Shown piece after piece: positions 27,424 to 35,640 of a DNA stretch of 64,000 nucleotides. A model generated the notes under the pieces. The model saw only the letters and a list, made by a program, of their open reading frames with translations, was not told the origin of the DNA and ran no database searches. The DNA lies in the NCBI RefSeq assembly GCF_001613465.1, contig NZ_BDCK01000020.1, forward strand, positions 186,001 to 250,000, read 5' to 3'. The translations under genes and the position numbers were made by a program. How positions within the stretch are numbered: the stretch's first letter is position 1; each line of letters begins with the position of its first letter. The DNA is from Nocardia niwae NBRC 108934 = DSM 45340. GTDB lineage: Bacteria > Actinomycetota > Actinomycetes > Mycobacteriales > Mycobacteriaceae.

Positions 27424-28047
27424 ATGCCAACCATCTCGCCCATGCTGCAGCGCATCCTCGAGAAGCCGGTCGCCGACGGCGAAAAGCTCCTGGAAAGCGC
27501 GCTCTCGGCCTTCCTGGACTTCGGCATCAAGCGGACCAGCATGGGCGAGATCGCCCGCCGCGCCGGCATCAGCCCGGCCACGCTGTACCGGCGCTACGAA
27601 TCCAAGAACGATCTCGTCGAGGCGGTCAGCGTCCGGGAGGCACAGCGCTTCGTCGCCTCGATCGAGAAGCAGGTGCGCACCGTCTCCGGCAACGACGATC
27701 AGCTGGTCGAGATCTTCGTGGCGTTCATCGGCGCCATCGCGGGCAACGAACTGCTGCGCAGGCTGCTGCGGACCGAGCCCGACCTGATCCTGCCCCGGCT
27801 GACCACCGAGGCGGGCCCGATCCTCGCGGTCGGCCGCGACTACCTGGCCGAGAAGCTGCGCGAATTACGGGATGCCCGTGGCACGCACGATTTCGACGCC
27901 GATCTGGTCGCCGAGATCATGGCCCGGCTTGCGTTGTCGCTGGCCCTGACGCCCGACGGCCTCATCCCGGTCAGCGATCGCAGCGCCGCGCGGGAATTCG
28001 CCCGCCGCACCCTGCTGCCGATGGTCGGCGTCCGGGTCAGCGCGTAA
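27424..28047 (+). CDS. TetR-family transcriptional regulator
   Basis: TetR regulator of 207 residues. The DNA-binding domain at about 18-66 shows LLESALSAFLDFGIKRTSMG then EIARRAGISPATLYRRYESK. The remainder is the helical ligand and dimer domain. Divergent from the SDR gene, which it likely controls. Its last 183 bp overlap, in the opposite direction, the 3' end of the adenine methyltransferase frame; the C-terminus here looks normal for the family (FARRTLLPMVG), so I consider this gene's end real and the overlap due to read-on of the other frame. Confidence 0.92.
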   Translation: MPTISPMLQRILEKPVADGEKLLESALSAFLDFGIKRTSMGEIARRAGISPATLYRRYESKNDLVEAVSVREAQRFVASIEKQVRTVSGNDDQLVEIFVAFIGAIAGNELLRRLLRTEPDLILPRLTTEAGPILAVGRDYLAEKLRELRDARGTHDFDADLVAEIMARLALSLALTPDGLIPVSDRSAAREFARRTLLPMVGVRVSA

Positions 28048-29820
28048 ACCGACGCCGAACGCGGCGGCCACCCGCTCGTCCAGCTCGGCCCGCGCCGCCG
28101 GATCCGGCGCCCGGCCCTCGACGAACTCGCGCACCAGATCGATCACGCCCGCCGACCGGGCGTCCACCGGATCGGGCACCGGCAGGCGCGATACGTACTG
28201 GGTGATCCAGCGCCGCCGGCCCGAGTACAACCGATTACCGCAGACCACGTCGTAGAACCGCAAGCCGAGCGCCGAATTGGCCACGCCCATCAGCAGATAC
28301 GCCAGACGGGTCGCCTCGTCGGGTGCCTCGGCCAGATCGGGCAGCGAGATCCAGTAGCAGTCGCCGTTGACCACCGCGCCCGAACTGTCCAACGCGAAGC
28401 GCGGGCGGTCGCTGATATCGGGGAAGACCAGTTTCGGCTCGCGCCACAGATGCGGACGCTGCGGAACCCAGATCTCGTACCAGGCGCGACCGCTCTCGGC
28501 GACGTAGCGCCGCCCGGCCAGGGTCTCTCGATGCGACCGCAGATACGCGGCGGCGGCGGGGTATTCGTCCAGATCGATCGGCGTGCGACGCGTACCGGTC
28601 AGGTCGTAGGGATAGAGCACGCGCACGTCGCGGGCGCGCGCGGCCCGCCACGGCGCGAGGTCATGGTGGGTGATCAGGTCGAGCAGCAGTTCCGGCTCCG
28701 GGCAGGGGTCGGTCTGGGCCCAGCGGTCGGAGATGAACACGCGGTCGGCCGTCGTCTTGATACCGACCCGGATGCGCGCCAGGTCGCCGAAACTGCGCCA
28801 AGTCGCCGTCGCTATCCGCGTCAGCCACGCATCGACCGCGTCGTGCGACATCCGCCACGCGGCCTCCGGCTCGCGCGCCACGCTTCGGCTGGTCGTTCGT
28901 CCGGCGGGGAGTTCCGGCGGCCCGTCACGCGTCGCCGCACCGATCACACTGTCACCGCCCGCACCAGCCACCGGGGTATCGATGGGTCCGCATCCCGTCA
29001 TCAACGTGCCGACCTCGACCACGAACGAACGTCCGTTGTACGCGACGACCGAGCCGTCCGGGTCCACGAGCGCCTCGAACAGCGTTTTCGCACCCGGGTC
29101 CGCACCGCTGACCTCGTAGGCGGAGACGTAGCGACAGCCGTCGTCGTGCCCTGAGCGGCGCGCGATGGTGATCGCGGGGAGGACGGCGGCGGCGAACAGC
29201 TTGGTGTCCCCCAGGTCGTACAGCTCGACGGGAGCCAGGTCGGTCAGCAGCAGCCGACGGATGTTCGCACCTGCCTTCGTGGTCAGGAATCGGTTGGCGC
29301 ACAACAGTCCCAGCACGCCCCCGGAGGCCAGCAGACGGGGCAGCGTCGCGACGAACGGATGGGTCAGGTCGATCCGCCCGCGCAGATCGAACCGCTTGCT
29401 CAACAAGCGCGCGGTCGATCCGCCCAGCTGCTGGGTGCGCACATACGGTGGGTTGGTGATCACGGCGTCGAACGAGCCGTCCGCGAGTCGCGCTTCGACG
29501 GCGAGGAAGTCGGCCATGCGCCAGTGCGCGGCGATCCCCGCCGCACGGGCGCGCTCGCGAGCGGCCGCCAGCGCGCGGGCGTCCAGGTCATAGCCGATCA
29601 GCACCAGGCGGATCCCGGGAAACCGGGTCGCCGCCTCGCGATGCACGGCGAACAGCAATTCGCCGTCGCCGCAGGCCGGATCGAGCACGCGCAGGACGCC
29701 CGCGTCCGACGGCTCGACATGGCGCAGCAGCCGTTGCGCCAGGAACCGGGCCAGCACGGGCGGTGTGTAATGCCTGCCGTGCCGTTTGCGGTCCCGCGCG
29801 GCGGGGGCTTCGGACGCCAT
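27865..29820 (-). CDS. N6-adenine DNA methyltransferase with specificity domain
   Basis: Adenine-specific DNA methylase of about 651 residues, Eco57I/TaqI-like. Motif I is DPACGDG at 47-53, catalytic NPPY at 123-126. Residues about 330-560 resemble a TaqI-like target recognition domain (GIKTTADRVFISDRW, YLRSHRETLAGR, WYEIWVPQRPHLWREPKLVF). No nuclease domain and no restriction or R-M partner gene is next to it, so it may be an orphan methylase. The last 60 residues are translated antisense through the TetR gene and have no family look; a lost stop codon or frameshift near 28050 is likely. Start ATG 29820 is used; the frame is open to 29913. Confidence 0.85.
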   Translation of the reverse strand: MASEAPAARDRKRHGRHYTPPVLARFLAQRLLRHVEPSDAGVLRVLDPACGDGELLFAVHREAATRFPGIRLVLIGYDLDARALAAARERARAAGIAAHWRMADFLAVEARLADGSFDAVITNPPYVRTQQLGGSTARLLSKRFDLRGRIDLTHPFVATLPRLLASGGVLGLLCANRFLTTKAGANIRRLLLTDLAPVELYDLGDTKLFAAAVLPAITIARRSGHDDGCRYVSAYEVSGADPGAKTLFEALVDPDGSVVAYNGRSFVVEVGTLMTGCGPIDTPVAGAGGDSVIGAATRDGPPELPAGRTTSRSVAREPEAAWRMSHDAVDAWLTRIATATWRSFGDLARIRVGIKTTADRVFISDRWAQTDPCPEPELLLDLITHHDLAPWRAARARDVRVLYPYDLTGTRRTPIDLDEYPAAAAYLRSHRETLAGRRYVAESGRAWYEIWVPQRPHLWREPKLVFPDISDRPRFALDSSGAVVNGDCYWISLPDLAEAPDEATRLAYLLMGVANSALGLRFYDVVCGNRLYSGRRRWITQYVSRLPVPDPVDARSAGVIDLVREFVEGRAPDPAARAELDERVAAAFGVGLRADPDADHRQQGAAGEFPRGAAIADRDEAVGRQGQRQRKPGHDLGDQIGVEIVRATGIP

Positions 29821-29997
29821 ATCGGGATTCTGCCTCGTGGGGCCGCGCCGATCGCCGCAACGCGGCAACTGGTTCGCGCGATCGCGCGCCGCGATCGACT
29901 CGCGGGTCACCATCCGCCGCGCAGCCGCCCGGCTTTCGCGCCGAGGTGTTCGATGTTAGCGTTTGGTCTCGAAATAAGACTCCAAAGGAGGCGGGGG

Positions 29998-30684
29998 ATG
30001 CCCGTGACGACCGACGACTTCGCGGCGCTGACACGCGTGCTCGACGAACGGTGGACCTGCAGGCAGTTCCGCTCTCAACCGGTCGAGCGCGACACCATCC
30101 GCGCACTGCTGCGGCTGGCCCAGCGGACGCCGTCGTGGTGCAACACCCAGCCCTGGCAGGTGGCGGTGACGGAGGGCGCAGGAACGGATCGTTTCCGCAA
30201 GGAACTCCTCGCGCACATCGCAACGGCTGCTCCCGCACCGGATTTCGAATTCCCCGCGCGATACACCGGCGTATACCGGGAGCGCAGGCGCGAGTGCGGG
30301 AAGCAACTGTACGACAGCGTCGGCATCGCCAAAGGCGATCACGAGAAGACCATGCGGCAGGCCGTGCGGAATTTCGAACTCTTCGACGCGCCGCACGTGG
30401 CGATCGTGACCAGCGAAGCGGATCTGGGCGTCTACGGGGCGGTGGACTGCGGCCTCTACATCGGCAGTTTCCTCCTCGGCGCGCAGAGCCTAGGACTCGG
30501 CGCGGCTCCGCAGGCCGCACTGGCCTCCTACTCCCCCTTCCTCCGGGAGTATTTCGGCATCCCGGAGCATCGCAAGGTCGTCGCCGGAATCTCGTTCGGA
30601 TACCCGGACGTCGATCACCCGGTCAACGGATTCCGTACAGCCCGAGCCGACGCCGACGACGCGGCCACCTGGTTCGCCGACTGA
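29998..30684 (+). CDS. nitroreductase-family flavoprotein
   Basis: FMN-dependent nitroreductase of about 228 residues. Family motifs: ERWTCRQFRSQPVERDTIRA (phosphate contact), RTPSWCNTQPWQV (flavin contact), GLYIGSFLLGAQSLGLGAAP and the C-terminal VVAGISFGYPDVDHPVN. It should use NAD(P)H to reduce nitro-aromatics, quinones or a similar acceptor. A strong AAAGGAGG site precedes the ATG at 29998. The 3' end overlaps the convergent HxlR gene by 70 bp; HxlR regulators often control such reductases. Confidence 0.92.
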   Translation: MPVTTDDFAALTRVLDERWTCRQFRSQPVERDTIRALLRLAQRTPSWCNTQPWQVAVTEGAGTDRFRKELLAHIATAAPAPDFEFPARYTGVYRERRRECGKQLYDSVGIAKGDHEKTMRQAVRNFELFDAPHVAIVTSEADLGVYGAVDCGLYIGSFLLGAQSLGLGAAPQAALASYSPFLREYFGIPEHRKVVAGISFGYPDVDHPVNGFRTARADADDAATWFAD

Positions 30685-31178
30685 GACCACCGCGCCGACA
30701 TGCCCTCCGCGGTCGACTCGGCGCCGGCGCCGCCCAGCAAGCCGGGCCCCGGCTCCGGGGCGACCTCTCGCGCGGTAAGTTCTGTTCCGCACGAATCACA
30801 TTCGAGCCGAACATGCGCCTCGCCCGGACAATCGCGGTGGCCGTAGCGCACCGGAGGCCCTTCAGGCGCCATGTAGGTGTCACCCCAATCGCGGATGGCC
30901 AGCAGAATCGGGTAGATGTCGTGGCCTTTGCGGGTCAGGCGGTACTCCTCGTGCGCGCCTACGGCGGCCTTCTGTTTGACGAGGATGCCGTTATCGATCA
31001 GCCGGTCCAACCGATCCTGCAACCTGCTGCGCGAAATACCGAGTGCGCTCTGGAAAGCGTTGAACCGCCGGATACCGGAGAAGCACGACTTGAGGATCAG
31101 CAGCGTCCAACGGTCACCGAAGATCACGAGTGGGCGCGTGATCGAGCACGGCACGTCGGCCAGTTCTTCGTAGCGCAC
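30615..31178 (-). CDS. HxlR-family transcriptional regulator
   Basis: Winged-helix regulator of about 187 residues. The HxlR core lies at 8-105: CSITRPLVIFGDRWTLLILK, FNAFQSALGISRSRLQDRLD and YRLTRKGHDIYPILLAIRDW. After it comes a small Cys-rich segment (CPGEAHVRLECDSCGTEL), a possible metal or redox site also seen in some family members, then a low-complexity tail. The tail is the part that overlaps the nitroreductase gene by 70 bp on the other strand. It likely senses a reactive electrophile and regulates the nitroreductase; this is inference. Confidence 0.9.
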   Translation of the reverse strand: MRYEELADVPCSITRPLVIFGDRWTLLILKSCFSGIRRFNAFQSALGISRSRLQDRLDRLIDNGILVKQKAAVGAHEEYRLTRKGHDIYPILLAIRDWGDTYMAPEGPPVRYGHRDCPGEAHVRLECDSCGTELTAREVAPEPGPGLLGGAGAESTAEGMSARWSQSANQVAASSASARAVRNPLTG

Positions 31179-31314
31179 CTTCCGATGCTACCGACCACCG
31201 GGCCGCATCCGCCCTGTGCAACATCACGACCTCGCACCTGCCCGGACGAGGACATAGCAGTACACCACCGGACCGGCCCGCACCGCCGCCGTCACGGCGC
31301 GAAGTCCGGAACGC

Positions 31315-31347
31315 GAAGCGGGCCCCGGCATCGCCGGGGCCCGCTTC
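31315..31347 (-). terminator. strong hairpin terminator after accD6
   Basis: GAAGCGGGCCCCGGC pairs perfectly with GCCGGGGCCCGCTTC around a 3-base loop (15 bp stem). It begins 10 bases after the accD6 stop codon on the minus strand and closes the fabD-acpM-kasA-accD6 operon. Confidence 0.85.
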
Positions 31348-31357
31348 GGTGCGTGGG

Positions 31358-32791
31358 TCAGAGCGGAATGTTCTTGTGGTGGCTGGCGCGAGCCGGAGCC
31401 GCGGCGATCGCCGCGGCGATGATGCTGCGGGTCTTCGCCGGGTCGATGACCTGGTCGACGACACCGATCGCGATGGCGCGCTCCACGCCGCCCGCGATGC
31501 GCTCGTGTTCGGCGGTGAGGCGCTCGTGCAGTGCCTCGCGCTCCTCCTCCGGAGCGGCCGCGAGGGCCTTCTTGTGCAGGATGCCGACCGCGGCCTTGGC
31601 GCCCATGACGGCCACCTCGGAGCCGGGCCACGCGTAGACCGCCGTCGCACCGAGCGAGCGGGCGTTCATCGCGATGTAGGCGCCACCGTAGATCTTGCGG
31701 GTGACCAGGGTGACCCGCGGAACGCGCGCCTCGGCGAATGCGTGCAGCAGCTTCGCGCCGCGCCGCACGACGCCTTCCCACTCCTGGCCGACACCGGGCA
31801 GGTAACCCGGCACGTCGGTGATCACGATCAGCGGAATGCCGAACGCGTCGCACAACCGCACGAAACGCGCCGCCTTCTCCGCGCTTTCGGAGTTCAAGCA
31901 GCCACCGAGGCGGATCGGGTTGTTCGCCAGCACGCCGACGGTGCGGCCGCCGAGACGGCCCAGACCGGTGACGATGCTGCGGGCGTACAGCCCCTGCAAC
32001 TCCTCGAACGACGACTCGCCGTCGACGTTGTCGAGCAGCTCGTGGATGATCGGCTTCACGTCGTAGGCGCGCTTGGCCGATTCCGGCAGCAGCGCCTTCA
32101 GGTCGACGTCGCCGTGCTCGGCCGCGACCAGGTCGAATTCGCCCTGCTCGGCGAACATCGACACCAGCCTGCGCGCGCGGTGCAGCGCGTCGGCCTCGTC
32201 GTCGGCGACGATGTGGGTAACGCCGGACTTCTTGCCGTGCGTCTCCGGGCCACCCAGGGTGGCCATGTCGACCTGTTCGCCGGTCACGCTGCGCACCACG
32301 TCCGGACCCGTCACGAAGACGCGGCCTTCCGGAGCCATGATGACGATGTCGGTCAGCGCCGGACCGTACGCGGCGCCACCGGCGGCGAAGCCGAGCACCA
32401 CGGAGATCTGCGGAACCAGGCCGGACGCGCGGACCATGGCCTCGAAGACCTGTCCGACCGCGTGCAGCGCCTCGACGCCCTCGGCCAGGCGAGCGCCGCC
32501 GGAGTGCCACAGGCCGACCACGGGAACGCCGGAATCGATGGCGGTGTCGATGGCATCGACGATGTGCTTGCAGCCCTCCACGCCCATCGCGCCACCCATG
32601 ACGGTCGCGTCGGAGCAGTAGGCCACGGTGCGCACGCCGTCCACCTCGCCGATGGCAGCGAGCACGCCGGACTTGTCACGCGGATGTAGCGGAAGAATGG
32701 TGCCCGGATCGAAGAAGCGCTGGAGTCGACCGAGCGGATCGCGCGGGTCGGTCGCCGTCTCCTGATGCAACGCGGGAGCGATGATTGTCAT
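31358..32791 (-). CDS. accD6: acyl-CoA carboxylase beta subunit AccD6
   Basis: Carboxyltransferase subunit of acetyl/propionyl-CoA carboxylase, 477 residues, producing malonyl-CoA for FAS-II. The crotonase-like fold is visible in both halves: LWHSGGARLAEGVEALHAVG and SVVLGFAAGGAAYGPALTDI in the N-domain, and LGGCLNSESAEKAARFVRLC, PLIVITDVPGYLPGVGQEW and YIAMNARSLGATAVYAWPGS in the C-domain. It is the last gene of the fabD operon as in mycobacteria (Rv2247), followed by a strong terminator. A biotinylated AccA subunit must come from elsewhere. A stable hairpin separates it from kasA. Confidence 0.96.
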   Translation of the reverse strand: MTIIAPALHQETATDPRDPLGRLQRFFDPGTILPLHPRDKSGVLAAIGEVDGVRTVAYCSDATVMGGAMGVEGCKHIVDAIDTAIDSGVPVVGLWHSGGARLAEGVEALHAVGQVFEAMVRASGLVPQISVVLGFAAGGAAYGPALTDIVIMAPEGRVFVTGPDVVRSVTGEQVDMATLGGPETHGKKSGVTHIVADDEADALHRARRLVSMFAEQGEFDLVAAEHGDVDLKALLPESAKRAYDVKPIIHELLDNVDGESSFEELQGLYARSIVTGLGRLGGRTVGVLANNPIRLGGCLNSESAEKAARFVRLCDAFGIPLIVITDVPGYLPGVGQEWEGVVRRGAKLLHAFAEARVPRVTLVTRKIYGGAYIAMNARSLGATAVYAWPGSEVAVMGAKAAVGILHKKALAAAPEEEREALHERLTAEHERIAGGVERAIAIGVVDQVIDPAKTRSIIAAAIAAAPARASHHKNIPL

Positions 32792-32849
32792 CGCGTGGTC
32801 TCCTCACCTCAATGAGTGTGCCGCTGCTGCGGCTGCGTATGTCGAACCA

Positions 32850-32887
32850 CGGCGGGGCCGGCCCAATCGAGATGGCCGGCCCCGCCG
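32850..32887 (-). terminator. intra-operon hairpin between kasA and accD6
   Basis: CGGCGGGGCCGGCC (32850-32863) is perfectly complementary to GGCCGGCCCCGCCG (32874-32887): a 14 bp stem with a 10-base loop, 26 bases past the kasA stop and about 60 bases before the accD6 start. It may attenuate accD6 relative to kasA, stop one transcript, or protect the upstream mRNA. Confidence 0.65.
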
Positions 32888-32913
32888 GGATCGTTGTGCA
32901 GTCGATCGCGCGG

Positions 32914-34164
32914 CTACGCCCGACCGAAGGCGAGCGCCACGTTGTGCCCACCGAATCCGAAGGAGTTGTTGATCGCGTACTCGATCTCCTGGCGGCGGGC
33001 TTCGCCCTTCACCACGTCGAGGTCGATCTCCGGGTCCTGGTTCTCCAGGTTCAGCGTCGGCGGCACGATGCCGTCGCGGATGCTGAGCACGGTCAGCACG
33101 GACTCCAGGGCGCCGACGGCGCCGATCGAGTGGCCGAGCGCCGACTTGGGCGCGTACACCGAGGCGTGGCTGCCCACGGCTTTGTTGATCGCGTTCGCCT
33201 CCGCGGTGTCGCCGATCGGCGTCGCGGTCGCGTGCGCGTTGATGTGCGTGATGTCCTTCTTGGTCAGACCCGCGGACTGCATCGCCCTGGTCATCGCCCG
33301 CGCGGCGCCGTCACCCGTGGGATCCGGGGCGACGAGGTGGAAGCCGTCGGAGGTGATGCCCGCGCCCAGCAGGCGCGCGTGGATGGTCGCGCCCCTGGCC
33401 TTCGCGTGCTCTTCGGTCTCGATGACCATCAGCGCGCCCGCCTCGCCGAAGACGAAGCCGTCGCGATCCTTGTCGAACGGACGCGAGGCGCCCTTCGGGT
33501 CGTCGTTGCGGGTGCTCATGGCACGCATCATGGTGAACGCCGCGATCGGCACCGCATCGATGAAGCCTTCGACGCCACCGGTGACGACGATGTCGGCGTC
33601 ACCCATGACGATCATGCGCCAGGCATTGGCGATGGCCTCGGAGCCGGACGAGCACGCCGAGACCGGAGTGACCACTCCTGCCCTGGCCTTCAGTTCGAGG
33701 CCCACAACGGCCGACGGGCCGTTCGGCATGACCATCTGCACAGCCAACGGCGAGATCTTGCGATAGCCGCCGTTCTTCAGCTTGTCCACCGAATCGATGA
33801 GGGCGTCACCGCCGCCCAATCCGGTGCCGATGGCCACACCCAGCCGCTCGGGGTCGACTTCGGGGCTGCCCGCGTTCCGCCAGACCTCGCGACCGAGCAC
33901 GGTCGCGAGCTGCTCGACGTAGGCCATGCGCCGACATTCGACACGAGACAGCAGGGTGTCGGGCCGGACCTTCAGGTGACCGCCGATGCGGACCGGAAGG
34001 TCGTATTCCTCGACGAAGGAATCCTCGAGAACGTCGATGCCGCTCTCGCCGTTGAGGAGTCCCTTCCACGTCGCATCGACGTCACCCGCGATCGACGTGG
34101 TCGCCGCAAGGCTGGTTACGACGACGTTGGGGAAGTTCCCGTTCAAGGTGGAAGGAGTGGTCAC
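32914..34164 (-). CDS. kasA: beta-ketoacyl-ACP synthase KasA
   Basis: FAS-II elongating ketosynthase of 416 residues. The catalytic triad falls at the same numbers as in M. tuberculosis KasA: Cys171 (VSACSSGS), His311 (INAHATATP) and His345 with Lys340 ([13 protein letters not shown]). The glycine-rich loop [16 protein letters not shown] closes the protein. It condenses malonyl-AcpM with long-chain acyl-AcpM for meromycolate synthesis. It lies 10 bp after acpM. Unlike M. tuberculosis there is no kasB between kasA and accD6. Confidence 0.96.
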   Translation of the reverse strand: MTTPSTLNGNFPNVVVTSLAATTSIAGDVDATWKGLLNGESGIDVLEDSFVEEYDLPVRIGGHLKVRPDTLLSRVECRRMAYVEQLATVLGREVWRNAGSPEVDPERLGVAIGTGLGGGDALIDSVDKLKNGGYRKISPLAVQMVMPNGPSAVVGLELKARAGVVTPVSACSSGSEAIANAWRMIVMGDADIVVTGGVEGFIDAVPIAAFTMMRAMSTRNDDPKGASRPFDKDRDGFVFGEAGALMVIETEEHAKARGATIHARLLGAGITSDGFHLVAPDPTGDGAARAMTRAMQSAGLTKKDITHINAHATATPIGDTAEANAINKAVGSHASVYAPKSALGHSIGAVGALESVLTVLSIRDGIVPPTLNLENQDPEIDLDVVKGEARRQEIEYAINNSFGFGGHNVALAFGRA

Positions 34165-34174
34165 AGTTTCGGCC

Positions 34175-34477
34175 CTACTCGGCGTTGTCGAACTTGGCCT
34201 TGAGCTCGGCCGCCGCCTCAGCGTTCTCGGCCTCGAGCTTCTGGATGTAGTTGACGGCGTCGCCGACCGTCTTCAGGCTGGCCAGATCCTCGTCGGGGAT
34301 CTTCACGCCGTACTTGTCCTCGGTCTGAACCGCGATCTCGACCATGGACAGCGAGTCGATGTCCAGGTCATCGACGAAGGACTTCTCGATCGTCACCTCG
34401 GAGGGCTCGATGCCGGTCACCTCTTCGATGATCTTGCCGAGTTCCTCGACGATTTGTTCCTGGGTCAGAGCGGCCAC
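34175..34477 (-). CDS. acpM: meromycolate-extension acyl carrier protein
   Basis: Acyl carrier protein of 100 residues with the phosphopantetheine site Ser42 in [12 protein letters not shown]. The C-terminal extension after about residue 80 ([19 protein letters not shown]) is the feature that separates mycobacterial AcpM from ordinary 77-80 residue ACPs. It carries growing acyl chains between FabD, KasA and the rest of FAS-II. GAAGGGAG precedes the start. Located between fabD and kasA in the operon. Confidence 0.96.
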   Translation of the reverse strand: MAALTQEQIVEELGKIIEEVTGIEPSEVTIEKSFVDDLDIDSLSMVEIAVQTEDKYGVKIPDEDLASLKTVGDAVNYIQKLEAENAEAAAELKAKFDNAE

Positions 34478-34534
34478 TTCGTGGCTCCCTTCTTGATACT
34501 TTGTAGGGCTCTACTGGTTTTTTTCGGATCGAGC

Positions 34535-34551
34535 GCGGTAATAGTTACCGC
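34535..34551. repeat. palindrome in fabD-acpM spacer
   Basis: GCGGTAA-TAG-TTACCGC, a perfect 7 bp inverted repeat with a 3-base centre, in the 120 bp gap between fabD and acpM. It could be an operator or a processing hairpin; there is no T-tract on the transcribed strand. Confidence 0.45.
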
Positions 34552-34597
34552 CTCTCGGTCACGACCTCGCATCTGGATGCATGGTCGCGGAGGAAAG

Positions 34598-35512
34598 CTA
34601 GCCGGATACGGTCAGCTCAGCCAACGCGGGGAGGTCTTGCGGGGTCTTCAGGGCCAGCGTGGGCGTGCCCTTCAGTTCCCGCTTGGCGATGCCGACGAGG
34701 GTGCCCGCCGGCGGCAGCTCCGCCACTGCCGAGACGCCGGCTTGCCGGACGGTCTCGGTGCACAGGTCCCAGCGCACAGGCCGGGTGACCTGCGCGGCGA
34801 GCTTATCTATCGCGTCCTGTCCGGACGCGACAGGCTTGCCGTCGAAATTCGAGAGCAAGGTCCTGATCGGCTCGTTCGGCGTGATCTTCGTTATGGCATC
34901 GGTCACAGCATCCTGCGCCGGGGCCATGAACGCCGTGTGGAACGCGCCCGCGACGGGCAGCGCGCGAACCCGGGCCTTCTCCGGGGGGTTCGCGGCGAGC
35001 TCGGCGAGAGCGTCCAACCGACCCGCGGCCACGATCTGACCCACCGCGTTGCGGTTGGCCGGCACGAGGTCGAGTTCGGTGAGCCGTTCGAGCACGGCGG
35101 CCTCGTCGCCGCCGAGCACCGCGGACATTCCGGTCGGCTCCAGTGCACACGCCTTGGCCATCTCCGCTCCGCGGAGGGCGGCCAGCCGGACCGCGTCGTC
35201 GGCGGAGATGACCCCGGCGACCGCGGCGGCGGCGAGTTCACCGACCGAATGCCCGGCGATGATGGTAGCGGCGGGAAGCTCGTCCTGCGAGATCTCCGCG
35301 AACGCGAGCAGCGCCGCAGCGACCACCAGCGGCTGGGTAACGGCGGTGTCGGTGATCTCCTCGGCCGTCGCGGTGGTGCCGAGACGGACCAGGTCCAGGC
35401 CGGAAGCCTTGGACCACAGCGTCAGGCGCTCGCTCGCGCCGGGAAGGTCGAGCCAAGGCGCGAGCATGCCGGGTGTCTGAGAGCCCTGTCCAGGGGCGAA
35501 CAACGCGATCAC
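34598..35512 (-). CDS. fabD: malonyl-CoA:ACP transacylase FabD
   Basis: Malonyl transferase of about 304 residues that loads malonate onto AcpM. FAPGQGSQ opens the protein, GHSVGE carries the nucleophilic Ser89, and GAFHTAFM holds the catalytic His. The start is taken as GTG 35512, preceded by AGAGG and giving the canonical N-terminus; the longer frame to 35605 would run through the MabR box. First gene of the fabD-acpM-kasA-accD6 operon, with the MabR-type box about 70 bp upstream of the start. Confidence 0.95.
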   Translation of the reverse strand: MIALFAPGQGSQTPGMLAPWLDLPGASERLTLWSKASGLDLVRLGTTATAEEITDTAVTQPLVVAAALLAFAEISQDELPAATIIAGHSVGELAAAAVAGVISADDAVRLAALRGAEMAKACALEPTGMSAVLGGDEAAVLERLTELDLVPANRNAVGQIVAAGRLDALAELAANPPEKARVRALPVAGAFHTAFMAPAQDAVTDAITKITPNEPIRTLLSNFDGKPVASGQDAIDKLAAQVTRPVRWDLCTETVRQAGVSAVAELPPAGTLVGIAKRELKGTPTLALKTPQDLPALAELTVSG

Positions 35513-35578
35513 GCCTCTAAGAAAACACTGTGAGGCGGGCCGCACGAGATGTCGACGCGGATGAAGCTTGGGAAGCGC

Positions 35579-35599
35579 TTTTGTGGGGGTTCCACAAAA
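35579..35599 (-). promoter_or_regulatory. MabR-type operator upstream of fabD
   Basis: TTTTGT, nine bases, then ACAAAA: the inverted repeat known as the binding site of the mycobacterial FAS-II regulator MabR. It sits between the mabR-like gene (stop at 35641) and fabD (start 35512), the same place as in mycobacteria. Confidence 0.85.
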
Positions 35600-35640
35600 G
35601 ACCACGTGGGCTGTCCGAATCGACCGGTTCCACGAATGCG

